This document shows positions 8,307 to 15,201 of a DNA stretch of 25,651 bases, piece after piece. A program made the position numbers and the translations under genes. The stretch spans positions 1 to 25,651 of the forward strand of contig CAZOFY010000031.1 of NCBI GenBank assembly GCA_964579245.1, written 5' to 3'. This DNA comes from Firm-13 sp964579245. GTDB lineage: Bacteria > Bacillota > Clostridia > Saccharofermentanales > Saccharofermentanaceae. The notes under the pieces are model-generated. The model did not search any database. It was not told the origin of the DNA and saw nothing but the letters and a program-made list of their open reading frames with translations. Position 1 is the first letter of the stretch, and each line of letters begins with the position of its first letter.

Positions 8307-9515
8307 ATGGTATTTTCTACAAAATCAGAACTGGTCCAGAACAAAAAGAACAAGGCACCGGAGACAAATACACGACTGCAGAAACGTACCACGATCGGAG
8401 GCCAAGCCCTGATTGAGGGGCTGATGATGGTCGGACCGCGCCGGACAGCCATGGCTGTCAGAAAGGCGGACGGATCGATTTTTGTCGAGGAAGTAGCGTC
8501 GGATCAGAAGACCATTCTTTTCGAGAAGATTCCTTTTGTTCGCGGCGGCCTGCGTCTGTTCCGTCAGCTAATTACCGGCACGGGGGCTTTGATGAAGTCC
8601 GCAGAGCTGTCTGAGGGGCCGGAGGATGCCATAAAGACCGATGGAGCCACACAGACCGAGATACCTGAGGCGACATCGACCGAGGCCGTAGAAGCCTCCG
8701 GCGGAGCCTCAGAAGCCATATCGGAAACAGAAGCTTCCGGCGGTGCCTCAGAAGCCATATCAGAGACCTCGGAATCGTTGGCAAACAAAGCGAGAGCGGC
8801 TGCCGCTCCTGTTCAGACAAAGAAGAAACCAAGTCGCATTGATTCTTTTATCGACAAGCACGCGAATGTATTCGTCTATGCGTCTGGTGTCCTTGGAATC
8901 ATATTTTCAGTCGTATTGTTTATTCTCTTGCCTCGACTAATCGTAGACGGGGTTTCTTCTCTGATTCCAGGCGGCAGAACGGATGAAATCGGAGTCAATC
9001 TTATTCTGAATCTGGTGGAAGGCCTGGTTCGAATTTCAATTTTTATCTTGTACCTGGTATTGATCTCGAAGATGAAGGACATCGCGAGGATCTGGATGTA
9101 CCACGGTGCAGAGCATAAAACGATCGCTTGCTACGAGGCAGGCGAGGCACTGACTGTGGAGAATATCCGCAAGCACAGCCGCTTTCATCCCCGCTGCGGG
9201 ACCGCATTTTTATTTGTTGTGGTGATCGTCTCCATTCTTGTCTTCTCGATTGCCGGTGCTTTTATCGGCATCAATGTATGGTGGATCAACCAGTTGCTCC
9301 GAATTGCTCTGATACCGGTAGTCGCCGGAATTGCCTATGAGATCATACGATTTACGGGAAGACATGATAACAATCCGGTCTGCCGCGCTGTTGCGGGTCC
9401 CGGAATGTGGATGCAACGTTTTACGACCAGAGAGCCGGACGATTCGATGCTTGAGGTCGCCATAGCGGCTATGACCGCTGTCCTGCCGGAAAAGAGTGAC
9501 GAGGACAACTGGTGA
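8307..9515 (+). CDS. DUF1385 membrane protein (YqhQ family)
   Basis: A 402-residue integral membrane protein of the DUF1385 family. Conserved stretches are visible: IGGQALIEGLMMVGP near the N-terminus, the YHGAEHKTIACYE block (EHKT at 269-272), HPRCGTAFLF (His294, Cys297) and the end block GPGMWMQRFTTREPDDSMLEVAI. About four membrane helices lie between residues 185 and 355. The histidines and cysteine suggest metal or heme binding, but the family's function is not established to my knowledge. Residues about 97-175 form an Ala/Ser/Glu/Thr-rich insert with a duplicated 13-residue unit; typical homologues of about 300 residues lack it. AAGGAG at 8294-8299 supports the start. Its stop overlaps the GTG of prmC, a pairing conserved in many Clostridia. 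Confidence 0.93.
   Translation: MVFSTKSELVQNKKNKAPETNTRLQKRTTIGGQALIEGLMMVGPRRTAMAVRKADGSIFVEEVASDQKTILFEKIPFVRGGLRLFRQLITGTGALMKSAELSEGPEDAIKTDGATQTEIPEATSTEAVEASGGASEAISETEASGGASEAISETSESLANKARAAAAPVQTKKKPSRIDSFIDKHANVFVYASGVLGIIFSVVLFILLPRLIVDGVSSLIPGGRTDEIGVNLILNLVEGLVRISIFILYLVLISKMKDIARIWMYHGAEHKTIACYEAGEALTVENIRKHSRFHPRCGTAFLFVVVIVSILVFSIAGAFIGINVWWINQLLRIALIPVVAGIAYEIIRFTGRHDNNPVCRAVAGPGMWMQRFTTREPDDSMLEVAIAAMTAVLPEKSDEDNW
8691..8768 (+). repeat. In-frame tandem duplication of 39 bases inside the DUF1385 gene
   Basis: Two adjacent 39-base units (8691-8729 and 8730-8768) differ at only a few bases and encode EASGGASEAISET twice. They lie in the low-complexity insert before the first membrane helix, so the copy number can probably vary without breaking the fold. 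Confidence 0.92.
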
Positions 9516-10474
9516 ATCTGACCGAGTGGATACAGGAAACAGGTCTTGCTCTGACACATGCGGGTATCCCGGATGCGCGGTCCGAGCTGTACAGATGGCT
9601 GAAACTGGCTACGGGAAAGGACCGTTCCTTTTTTGTTGCACATAGCCGTGAACCGTTGCAAACGATCCTGTCATCTGCTGAATATCAACATCTGAAGGAA
9701 ATATTTGCCCGTCGGATCAGTAGAGAACCCTTGGAATACATTGCAGGTGAGGCGGCTTTCTGGAAAAGCAGCTTTGCTGTCGGTCCCGGTGTTCTGATTC
9801 CTCGTCAGGACAGCGAACTACTGTTGGAAGTCGCTTTATCTGTTCTTGGTCTTGATAGGGGGGGCGTTCCGGAACAGTCATTTCATAGAAATCCTTCTTC
9901 TTTATTTCGTCTGATGGATCTTTGTACCGGAACCGGGTGTCTGGGGATTTCGCTGATTGAGGAACTGTTTCGGCATTCTGTGATGGCTGAAGCGATTCTC
10001 ACAGACATATCGCCGGATGCATTGCGTTATGCCGGAGAGAATATTTCGAGATCCTCGCGACAAACCTATTTGCATTTGGTTGAATGCGACCTGTATCCTG
10101 AAGAAAAGATTATGGTTCATTTCTGGAATCAAGCAAAATGCGATCTTCTGATTTCGAATCCTCCTTATATAACGACCGCCGAGATGGCCGGGCTGATGCC
10201 CGAAGTCGGAGACTATGAGCCACGACTCGCTCTGCACGGAGGAGATGACGGATTGTTCTTTTACCGCAAGATATTGTCCGGTTGCGGACAGTATTTGAGT
10301 GAAGACGGAGTGATTCTTTTCGAACATGGATACGATCAGGGAAAGAGCGTTCCGGACCTATGCGCCGAATTCGGTTTCACCGAGGTTCGATGCTTCAAGG
10401 ATCATGGCGGAAATCCTCGCGTTACCTTAGCCGGAAGACGAGCACGAAGAGCGAATTCTTCAGGAGGAGAATGA
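9512..10474 (+). CDS. prmC: Release factor glutamine methyltransferase PrmC
   Basis: A 320-residue SAM-dependent enzyme that methylates the Gln of the GGQ motif in release factors RF1 and RF2. The N-terminal helical domain includes EPLEYIAGEAAFW and GVLIPRQDSELLLE, both typical. The SAM site is DLCTGTGCLGISL beginning at Asp136, and the catalytic NPPY motif is at residues 216-219. The start is GTG 9512 inside the stop of the DUF1385 gene (GTGA overlap), with GAGGA upstream, indicating translational coupling. Its stop overlaps the start of the DUF951 gene. Its substrate RF1 is encoded by prfA at 15234, 4.8 kb away; in many Firmicutes the two genes are adjacent. Confidence 0.95.
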   Translation: MNLTEWIQETGLALTHAGIPDARSELYRWLKLATGKDRSFFVAHSREPLQTILSSAEYQHLKEIFARRISREPLEYIAGEAAFWKSSFAVGPGVLIPRQDSELLLEVALSVLGLDRGGVPEQSFHRNPSSLFRLMDLCTGTGCLGISLIEELFRHSVMAEAILTDISPDALRYAGENISRSSRQTYLHLVECDLYPEEKIMVHFWNQAKCDLLISNPPYITTAEMAGLMPEVGDYEPRLALHGGDDGLFFYRKILSGCGQYLSEDGVILFEHGYDQGKSVPDLCAEFGFTEVRCFKDHGGNPRVTLAGRRARRANSSGGE

Positions 10475-10674
10475 TGGCGGGACGATTTTTCTTGTATCCT
10501 TTCCAACCGGGTCAGATCTTAACATTGAAAAAGTCGCATCCCTGCGGAGGTAAGACATGGACCATTCTGCGCGTCGGCCTTGACGTCACACTGTCCTGCA
10601 ATACTTGCGGCCACAAAATGATTCTCGAAAGAAAATCTTTGGAAAAAGCATGCATACAGGTGACTGACCCATAA
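10471..10674 (+). CDS. DUF951 small protein
   Basis: A 67-residue protein matching the DUF951 family (YyzM-like in Bacillus): the core reads LKKSHPCGGKTWTILRVGLDVTLSCNTCGHKM split over residues 19-50, with HPCG, WxILRVG and CxxCGH as family signatures. The three Cys plus the His suggest a small metal-binding beta fold; no function is established that I know of. Two ATGs are possible, 10471 and 10474; AGGAGG at 10462-10467 is better spaced for the second (six bases). ATGA overlap with the prmC stop indicates coupling. Family members commonly sit near translation or chromosome-maintenance genes. Confidence 0.85.
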   Translation: MMAGRFFLYPFQPGQILTLKKSHPCGGKTWTILRVGLDVTLSCNTCGHKMILERKSLEKACIQVTDP

Positions 10675-10738
10675 AGACAAAAACGCTGATATATGATAGG
10701 ATGAACCCAGTATATGGTTATGCTTGTGAGGTGACATT

Positions 10739-11350
10739 ATGGCCAGAAGCGAGAAACATAGTAAAGATAATGACGTTCCGGCAAGCCACGACGGCAGTTC
10801 CTCAACGACGCCTTCAGAACAGTTCACATTGTGGCTTGAGTCCCTGACCAGACAGGAGCTGTTCTCCTGGGAACGCCTTCCCGATATCGGGCTCTATATG
10901 GACCAGGTCCTGACGCTGATGGACCGCCAGTTGTCCATGTACAAGAGGGAAGGAGAGGATAAACTCCTGACGCAGCCAATGATCAATAATTATACCAAGG
11001 ACGGCCTCTTGCCCCGTGCGACGGACAAGAAGTACACCCAGGGGCATCTGGCTCTGCTGTCGGTTCTTTGCTCGTTAAAGCCTGTCCTGTCGATGTCAGA
11101 TCTCTCGGTCGTCATCAAGAACGTTCGCACGGGCATGGATGATAAGGCTATTTATGATTATTTCATGATGACGCAGAGAGAAGCGATTGAGGAAACCACA
11201 TCCGCGCTTTTTCCCAAGGTCAAGGATATGGAAGACTCCACCCCCGAGGAATTAAAGGGACGACTTGCACAAATGGCTCTTCAGACGGCTATTGAGGCCC
11301 GTGTACGAATCATGATGACACAACAGATTATCGATATATTGCAGAAATGA
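10739..11350 (+). CDS. DUF1836 protein with MerR-like helix-turn-helix features
   Basis: A 203-residue soluble protein of the DUF1836 family. The family block is visible: LPDIGLYMDQVLTLMDRQL (about 43-61), LTQPMINNYTKDGLLP (about 75-90) and KKYTQGHLALLSVLCSLKPVLSMSDL. The order resembles MerR-type winged helix regulators (a helix binding motif, then YTxxHLxLL), so a DNA-binding role is plausible, but no target is known. GAGGTG at 10728-10733 is the ribosome binding site. It lies 64 bases after the DUF951 gene and is followed by a terminator, so it is likely the last gene of the DUF1385-prmC unit or has a weak promoter of its own. Confidence in family is good, in function low. Confidence 0.85.
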   Translation: MARSEKHSKDNDVPASHDGSSSTTPSEQFTLWLESLTRQELFSWERLPDIGLYMDQVLTLMDRQLSMYKREGEDKLLTQPMINNYTKDGLLPRATDKKYTQGHLALLSVLCSLKPVLSMSDLSVVIKNVRTGMDDKAIYDYFMMTQREAIEETTSALFPKVKDMEDSTPEELKGRLAQMALQTAIEARVRIMMTQQIIDILQK

Positions 11351-11411
11351 ATCGCGCTTTTTCGATTCTCTGTTTAGATTAAACACCCTCTCGCAGCTTC
11401 CATTGTTCCAT

Positions 11412-11435
11412 AATAAGAGCCTTAATAAGAGCCTT
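11412..11435 (+). repeat. Perfect 12-base tandem duplication at the terminator's left arm
   Basis: AATAAGAGCCTT occurs twice in a row (11412-11423, 11424-11435). The second copy contributes the left arm of the following terminator, so the duplication created a second potential left arm. Confidence 0.9.
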
Positions 11436-11466
11436 CCGTTCCCGTGAAAGCAGAGGAAGGCTTTTA
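11430..11466 (+). terminator. Rho-independent terminator after the DUF1836 gene
   Basis: AGCCTTCC (11430-11437) pairs with GGAAGGCT (11455-11462), 17-base loop, followed by TTTATC; extra A-T pairs at the base lengthen the stem to about 11 bp. It ends the prmC-side transcription unit about 80 bases after the DUF1836 stop. Confidence 0.75.
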
Positions 11467-11578
11467 TCTGAATGCGCGGAAAAACTCGTCGTTCAGGGAA
11501 GGGAATTCTCTTTCTTCAGGGAGGGGAGGACGTCAATTCTGACATTTGTCAGTTGAGCGCAAACGAGCGAAACATGAA

Positions 11579-11599
11579 ACCACCTGCTATGCGGGTGGT
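11579..11599 (+). other. IS200/IS605-like palindrome, probable mobile-element relic
   Basis: ACCACCTGC (11579-11587) and GCGGGTGGT (11591-11599) form a 9-bp stem with one G-U pair and a three-base loop. Palindromes of this form, preceded by GCGAAAC-type sequence as here (11566-11573), are found at ends of IS200/IS605 elements and related short repeats in Clostridia. No transposase (TnpA) or TnpB is present. The flank 11467-11578 shows no coding sequence or other recognisable feature. Confidence 0.4.
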
Positions 11600-11631
11600 G
11601 GGCAAGAGGATATACCAGTTAACCAAGCTTT

Positions 11632-11762
11632 GAAAAAGATTAGAGATTCTCAAGCCTCTGTGCATATGAAAAGGATTCTTAACGCTAAAATCACCCCTTC
11701 GAAAAAGATTAGACATTTTCAAACCTCTAAGAATAGGAAATGGATCCTAAATACATTTTCTC
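11632..11762 (+). repeat. Two tandem copies of a 69-base repeat
   Basis: Copies start at 11632 and 11701. Shared blocks are GAAAAAGATTAGA, TTCTCAA/TTTTCAA, CCTCT and GGATTCT/GGATCCT, with an unrelated-looking middle of about nine bases. The sequence is AT-rich compared with flanking genes. A 90-codon frame runs across this area (11546-11818) but reads through the repeats with no recognisable domain and starts at TTG, so I do not call it a gene. Confidence 0.8.
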
Positions 11763-12073
11763 TCATTGATTACCCACGAAATCAGCACGAACAGACGATC
11801 TCGTATGTGCATCATTGAGCGATAAAGCTGTTATTTGTCAATGATTACCCACGCAATCGGTGAAAACAGGCAATCTCGTATGTGCATCATTGAGCGATAA
11901 GGGTTTTATTTATCATTGATTACCCATGCAATCAGAGAAAATAGTCGATCTCGTATGTGCATCCATAAGTAATAAAGGTGAACATAAGTCAATGACTACC
12001 TAATACATTGGCGAAATATGGATTTTACTATGCAAGTCATTGAACAACAAAGAATATTATTGTCATTGATTAC
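11763..12073 (+). repeat. Tandem array of about 75-base repeats, four copies plus a partial fifth
   Basis: Copies begin at 11763, 11838, 11913, 11989 and 12063, so periods are 75, 75, 76 and 74 bases. Each starts TCATTGAT or TCAATGA(T/C) followed by TACC. Copies 1-3 share ATCTCGTATGTGCATC about 36 bases in; copies 1 and 2 are roughly 80% identical by eye and copy 4 is the most diverged. Copies 2 and 4 contain an inverted pair (TCAATGAT with ATCATTGA; TCAATGACT with AGTCATTGA) where the sequence differs but pairing is kept. The fifth copy breaks off after about 11 bases, where the IS256-like end begins. The whole unit repeats, so this is not a CRISPR. Confidence 0.88.
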
Positions 12074-12075
12074 AG

Positions 12076-12280
12076 TTGAGTCCGTATAATGGTGTATATT
12101 CAGAAAAGAAATGAGCCACATCTCAGACCTGTATAATATTTGTTTTAACACAAATACAAAACAGGGGGAAAGATAAATGGCTCAGCTTAATCTTACACTA
12201 ACGCATGAGGAAGCTCTACAGGTACTGATAGGAGAACGAGATGCAGCGATGAAGTTTTTGATGGAGAGAGTCTTGAATGA
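12076..12280 (+). mobile_element. IS256-family insertion sequence remnant (left end only)
   Basis: The left end reads AGTCCGTATAATGGTGTA at 12079-12096, which closely resembles the IS256 terminal inverted repeat as I remember it. About 100 bases further the transposase starts, the normal spacing for the family. The element stops at 12280, where the terminator palindrome of the minus-strand operon begins, so about 85% of the element including its right end is gone. It sits inside the fifth copy of the 75-base repeat. Confidence 0.7.
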
Positions 12281-12356
12281 ATATGAAAAGCCGGCGCCAT
12301 TGGACGCCGGCTTTTCATATGGGCTTGTAGCCCTGAGGAAAAAAACACCTGTTTGA
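12177..12356 (+). pseudogene. Truncated IS256-family transposase fragment
   Basis: ATG 12177, after AGGGGGAAAG, opens MAQLNLTLTHEEALQVL and continues through about residue 36 (FLMERVLNEY) in the manner of Mutator/IS256 transposase N-termini. From residue 37 the frame runs through the terminator palindrome and 36 bases beyond it, adding 23 unrelated residues before TGA at 12354. A full transposase has about 400 residues, and the DDE catalytic domain is missing, so this is a dead fragment. The chimeric 59-residue frame is a by-product of the deletion. Confidence 0.78.
12281..12320 (-). terminator. Bidirectional terminator of the GGGtGRT operon
   Basis: A perfect 16-bp inverted repeat (12281-12296 with 12305-12320) with an 8-base loop. 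GCCGGCG forms the core and AAAAG/CTTTT flanks give a T-run on both strands. It lies 73 bases after the minus-strand stop at 12393, so it ends that operon and would also stop rightward transcription from the IS remnant. Confidence 0.88.
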
Positions 12357-12392
12357 CGGGTGGTTTTGATGGTATTAACGTTGAGGACAGGA

Positions 12393-13388
12393 TCAGCCGG
12401 CCTCCTCAACAGCAACGGCAACAGCGACAGTCGCACCGACCATCGGATTGTTACCCATGCCCAAGAAGCCCATCATCTCGACGTGAGCGGGAACGGAGGA
12501 CGAGCCTGCGAACTGCGCGTCAGAGTGCATACGACCCATTGTGTCTGTCATACCGTAGGAAGCAGGACCTGCACCCATATTGTCGGGGTGTAGGGTACGA
12601 CCTGTGCCGCCGCCGGAAGCAACGGAGAAATACTTCTTTCCTAGCTCATAGCATTCCTTCTTGTAGGTACCTGCGACGGGGTGCTGGAAACGTGTCGGAT
12701 TGGTTGAGTTTCCTGTGATGGAAACATCGACACCTTCCATGTGCATGATCGCAACACCCTCGCGAACATCGTCGGCGCCGTAGCAACGGACTTTTGCGCG
12801 ATCTCCGTCAGAGTAAGCGATTTCCTTAACAACAGAGACTTTGCCTGTGGCATAGTCAAACTGTGTCTGTACGTATGTGAAACCGTTGATTCTCGAGATG
12901 ATAAAGGCTGCATCCTTACCCAGACCGTTCAGGATTACGCGAAGGGGAGCCTTACGAACCTTGTTGGCGGAAAGAGCAATCTTGATTGCACCCTCAGCGG
13001 CCGCAAAAGACTCGTGTCCGGCCAGGAATGCGAAGCAGTTAGTCTCTTCACGAAGAAGCATAGCTGCCAGGTTACCATGGCCGATTCCGACTTTTCTGTC
13101 GTCAGCGACGGATCCGGGAATACAAAAAGCCTGAAGGCCGATACCGATGGCCTCAGCGGCGTCGGCAGCCTTAACGCAACCTTTCTTGATGGCGATTGCC
13201 GCTCCGACAACATAAGCCCATGCGGCGTTCTCGAACGCGATCGGCTGTGTCTCTTTGCAGATTTTGTAGGGATCGATCCCCTTTGCGTCGCAGATGGCCT
13301 TAGCCTCCTCGACGGACGCGATGCCATACTGTGAAAGTGTGGCGTTTATCTGGGCAATTCTTCTATCGTAGCTTTCAAAAAGTGCCAT
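12393..13388 (-). CDS. GGGtGRT family protein
   Basis: A 331-residue soluble protein of the family named after its GGGTGRT motif, here residues 259-265 within FSVASGGGTGRTLHPDNMG. The rest of the C-terminus (ASYGMTDTMGRMHSDAQFAGSSSVPAHVEMMGFLGMGNNPM) is glycine-, methionine- and histidine-rich. Other notable points are GHGN (103-106), GHES (124-127) and Cys33, 44, 71, 89 and 118. No signal peptide or membrane segment. The start at 13388 follows AAGGAG with good spacing. It lies 23 bases after the NifU-like gene, in one operon, an association that is conserved in anaerobic Firmicutes. No biochemical role is established that I know of; the partner suggests Fe-S cluster or metal handling. A strong terminator follows. 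Confidence 0.92.
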   Translation of the reverse strand: MALFESYDRRIAQINATLSQYGIASVEEAKAICDAKGIDPYKICKETQPIAFENAAWAYVVGAAIAIKKGCVKAADAAEAIGIGLQAFCIPGSVADDRKVGIGHGNLAAMLLREETNCFAFLAGHESFAAAEGAIKIALSANKVRKAPLRVILNGLGKDAAFIISRINGFTYVQTQFDYATGKVSVVKEIAYSDGDRAKVRCYGADDVREGVAIMHMEGVDVSITGNSTNPTRFQHPVAGTYKKECYELGKKYFSVASGGGTGRTLHPDNMGAGPASYGMTDTMGRMHSDAQFAGSSSVPAHVEMMGFLGMGNNPMVGATVAVAVAVEEAG

Positions 13389-13411
13389 AAATTGAATCTC
13401 CTTCCTCGTAA

Positions 13412-14104
13412 TTACTCGTGTCTGGGGTCAATATAGCGCGCTGCGTTCTCGAAACGGCCATAAGTGCCCAGATTCTTTTTGTAAGCTTCGTTGGCGTCTT
13501 CGCCCTTCTTGATGAGCTCGAGCATCGGTCCGATCTTCAGGAACTGATATCCTGTGATCTGATCGTCAGCATCCAGAGCAAGCTTTACGATATATCCTTC
13601 GGTAAGCTCTAAGTAACGGGGCCCCTTATCCAATGTGGAGAAGATGGTTCCGGTCTGGGAACGAAGGCCCTTACCAAGATCCTCAAGAGAAGCTCCGATC
13701 GGAAGACCGCCCTCGGAGAAGGCAGACTGGGAGCGTCCGTATACGATCTGCAGAAACAGCTCGCGCATAGCGGTGTTGATGGCGTCGCAAACGAGGTCTG
13801 TGTTCAGGGCTTCAAGGATGGTCTTGCCTGGAAGGATCTCTCCCGCCATAGCGGCAGAGTGTGTCATTCCGGTACATCCGATCGTCTCAACAAGAGCTTC
13901 CTGGATAATGCCTTCCTTGATGTTCAGAGACAGCTTGCAGGTTCCCTGCTGCGGTGCGCACCAACCGATACCATGTGTAAATCCGGAAATATCCTTGATT
14001 TCCTTCGCCTGCACCCACTTTCCCTCTTCGGGAATCGGAGCTGCCCCGTGATTGGGACCCTTTGCGATACAAGTCATTTGTTCAACTTCATGTGTCTTCA
14101 GCAT
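13412..14104 (-). CDS. NifU-like iron-sulfur cluster assembly scaffold protein
   Basis: A 230-residue protein with a NifU_N-type scaffold domain. The core LVETIGCTGMTHSAAMAGEILPG is split over residues 71-93 and carries Cys77, matching the first cluster-ligand region of IscU/NifU; further cysteines are at 12, 49, 56 and 106. Residues 1-45, with GPNHGAAPIP and a short linker, are specific to the subgroup that pairs with GGGtGRT proteins, and the C-terminal 100 residues are not IscU-like. Start ATG 14104 is preferred because AAGGGGA lies seven bases before it; an in-frame TTG upstream has no such site. It is the first gene of the operon. Cluster assembly or transfer to the GGGtGRT protein is an inference; no cysteine desulfurase is nearby. 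Confidence 0.88.
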   Translation of the reverse strand: MLKTHEVEQMTCIAKGPNHGAAPIPEEGKWVQAKEIKDISGFTHGIGWCAPQQGTCKLSLNIKEGIIQEALVETIGCTGMTHSAAMAGEILPGKTILEALNTDLVCDAINTAMRELFLQIVYGRSQSAFSEGGLPIGASLEDLGKGLRSQTGTIFSTLDKGPRYLELTEGYIVKLALDADDQITGYQFLKIGPMLELIKKGEDANEAYKKNLGTYGRFENAARYIDPRHE

Positions 14105-14184
14105 GTATGTATCCCCTTTCAAAATATGAATCTTACGAAAAACGCAGACGCCGCCTGTTCAGCAGCTCTAACAAACCGCATATT

Positions 14185-14193
14185 ATTATAACA
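14185..14193 (-). promoter_or_regulatory. Extended -10 promoter of the NifU-like/GGGtGRT operon
   Basis: On the minus strand TGTTATAAT (14193 to 14185) is an extended -10 with a perfect TATAAT. The matching -35 position holds only a poor TTAAAT (14213-14208). Transcription would start near 14178, about 74 bases before the first gene. The weak -35 fits a promoter needing an activator. Confidence 0.6.
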
Positions 14194-14222
14194 GAACATA
14201 CGCTGATATTTAAATATATAAC

Positions 14223-14258
14223 GGCGGAATTTGCAAAATACATGGCGGATTTATGCAA
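14223..14258. repeat. Two-turn direct repeat upstream of the GGGtGRT promoter
   Basis: GGCGGAATTTGCAA (14223-14236) and GGCGGATTTATGCAA (14244-14258) start 21 bases apart, two helical turns. Relative to the minus-strand promoter they cover about -45 to -80, where an activator would bind. The flanking stretch is AT-rich. Confidence 0.55.
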
Positions 14259-14335
14259 TCATTCCCTAAACATTATATAACGTTAAAAATAACTTGTGGA
14301 ATTGAAATATATAACATGTTTACTTGTACTGTTGC

Positions 14336-14347
14336 ACGGTTAACCGT
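14336..14347. promoter_or_regulatory. 12-bp perfect palindrome, possible operator
   Basis: ACGGTTAACCGT is a perfect palindrome, and pairing continues imperfectly to TG/CA on both sides (14333-14350). It lies in the 455-base gap between the minus-strand operon and the gene at 14560. It could be a repressor or activator site for either. The rest of 14259-14559 shows no gene; weak -10-like TATAAT at 14498-14503 may serve the next gene. Confidence 0.4.
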
Positions 14348-14559
14348 TCACATAAGGTCCTTTATGATGTCCGTATTCTGCTATAGCTATCATGTATTCT
14401 CTTGTCGTTTATGTCGCCCGGATTATCGTAAGGAGAATGACGAATGATAATTCTCAGCTTTTAGAAATTTGCCAATGAACTTTTCTTGAACATCATGTAT
14501 AATTTATACATAGATATACTGTTAATTATGGATACGCATAGAAAACGGAAGGTATGATC

Positions 14560-15162
14560 ATGAGAATCAAGACAATTACGATTACAAAATCCCTGATTGT
14601 TTCGATAGCAGTTATTGTAATCATTATTTTGCTGCCCATATTTGTCCGTCAGAGTAGAAGTGAGCTTGAGAAAACGATCATGACATGCGAGACGTCTTAT
14701 TCCGATGTTTGGAAGTTGTCCTCGGTTACACAGGATGATTCAAACCGAAAGATAGTGATCCATTTTCGATATAGCTCAGGAGATCTGCAAACACAGATGG
14801 AGACCATGCAGAAGTCTTATGAATCCATTTCCGACGTCTTACTCAAACAATCCGGCAGCAAGTATAAGGATTACATAATAAGCTATTCATTCGAATACAC
14901 CCAGAAGAAGTTAATGCTGATGAATGTGGATCAGAACTTCAATCAGATTCAGCTGCATTCCGATATGCAGATTTCTTTGCTCAGCTTGGCTTCCTTTTTT
15001 CCCCAGGCAAGTGAACTTTATCTTTATCCGGCATATTTTCAAGAAATAGATGAGATCAAGAATTTTCGAGCTCTCCGGAAGATCTATTTCAGCCAGGGTG
15101 TAACGGCGGAGGATATAGAGACAATACACAGATTATATCCCGATTGTGTGATTGCGAATTAG
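14560..15162 (+). CDS. Membrane-anchored protein of unknown function
   Basis: A 200-residue protein that I do not recognise. One membrane helix at residues 11-29 follows a short positively charged N-terminus, so the remaining 170 residues should be outside the cytoplasm. There is no lipobox cysteine after the helix, so it is an anchored protein, not a lipoprotein. The soluble part is hydrophilic, with a possible helix (LQTQMETMQKSYESISDVLL) and a C-terminal segment (SLASFFPQASELYLYPAYF) that resembles a leucine-rich-repeat-like beta-strand pattern (LRKIYFSQGV). ATG 14560 is preferred over 14554 because GGAAGG at 14547-14552 is seven bases before it. It is separate from the divergent GGGtGRT operon. 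The base composition is more AT-rich than the prfA side, which may point to acquisition. Confidence 0.75.
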   Translation: MRIKTITITKSLIVSIAVIVIIILLPIFVRQSRSELEKTIMTCETSYSDVWKLSSVTQDDSNRKIVIHFRYSSGDLQTQMETMQKSYESISDVLLKQSGSKYKDYIISYSFEYTQKKLMLMNVDQNFNQIQLHSDMQISLLSLASFFPQASELYLYPAYFQEIDEIKNFRALRKIYFSQGVTAEDIETIHRLYPDCVIAN

Positions 15163-15172
15163 TGATACTGAT

Positions 15173-15201
15173 TTGTGCGAATTGGAACTTCACTCTATAA
15201 T
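15173..15201 (+). promoter_or_regulatory. Promoter of prfA
   Basis: TTGTGC at 15173-15178 and TATAAT at 15196-15201 with a 17-base spacer. Start site about 15208, leaving a leader of about 26 bases. Confidence 0.7.

Noticed and set aside
11546..11818. 90-codon frame across the 69-base repeats
   Set aside because: It starts at TTG without a good ribosome binding site, runs through non-coding repeats and shows no domain.
11763..12062. CRISPR array
   Set aside because: The whole 75-base unit is conserved between copies, there are no unique spacers of constant length and no cas genes.
12360..13334. Plus-strand frames (for example 12741-13334) opposite the GGGtGRT gene
   Set aside because: They are antisense to a clear family member and have no domain or ribosome binding site.
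14253..14447. 64-codon frame in the gap before the gene at 14560
   Set aside because: It contains the palindrome, has no ribosome binding site and no recognisable features.
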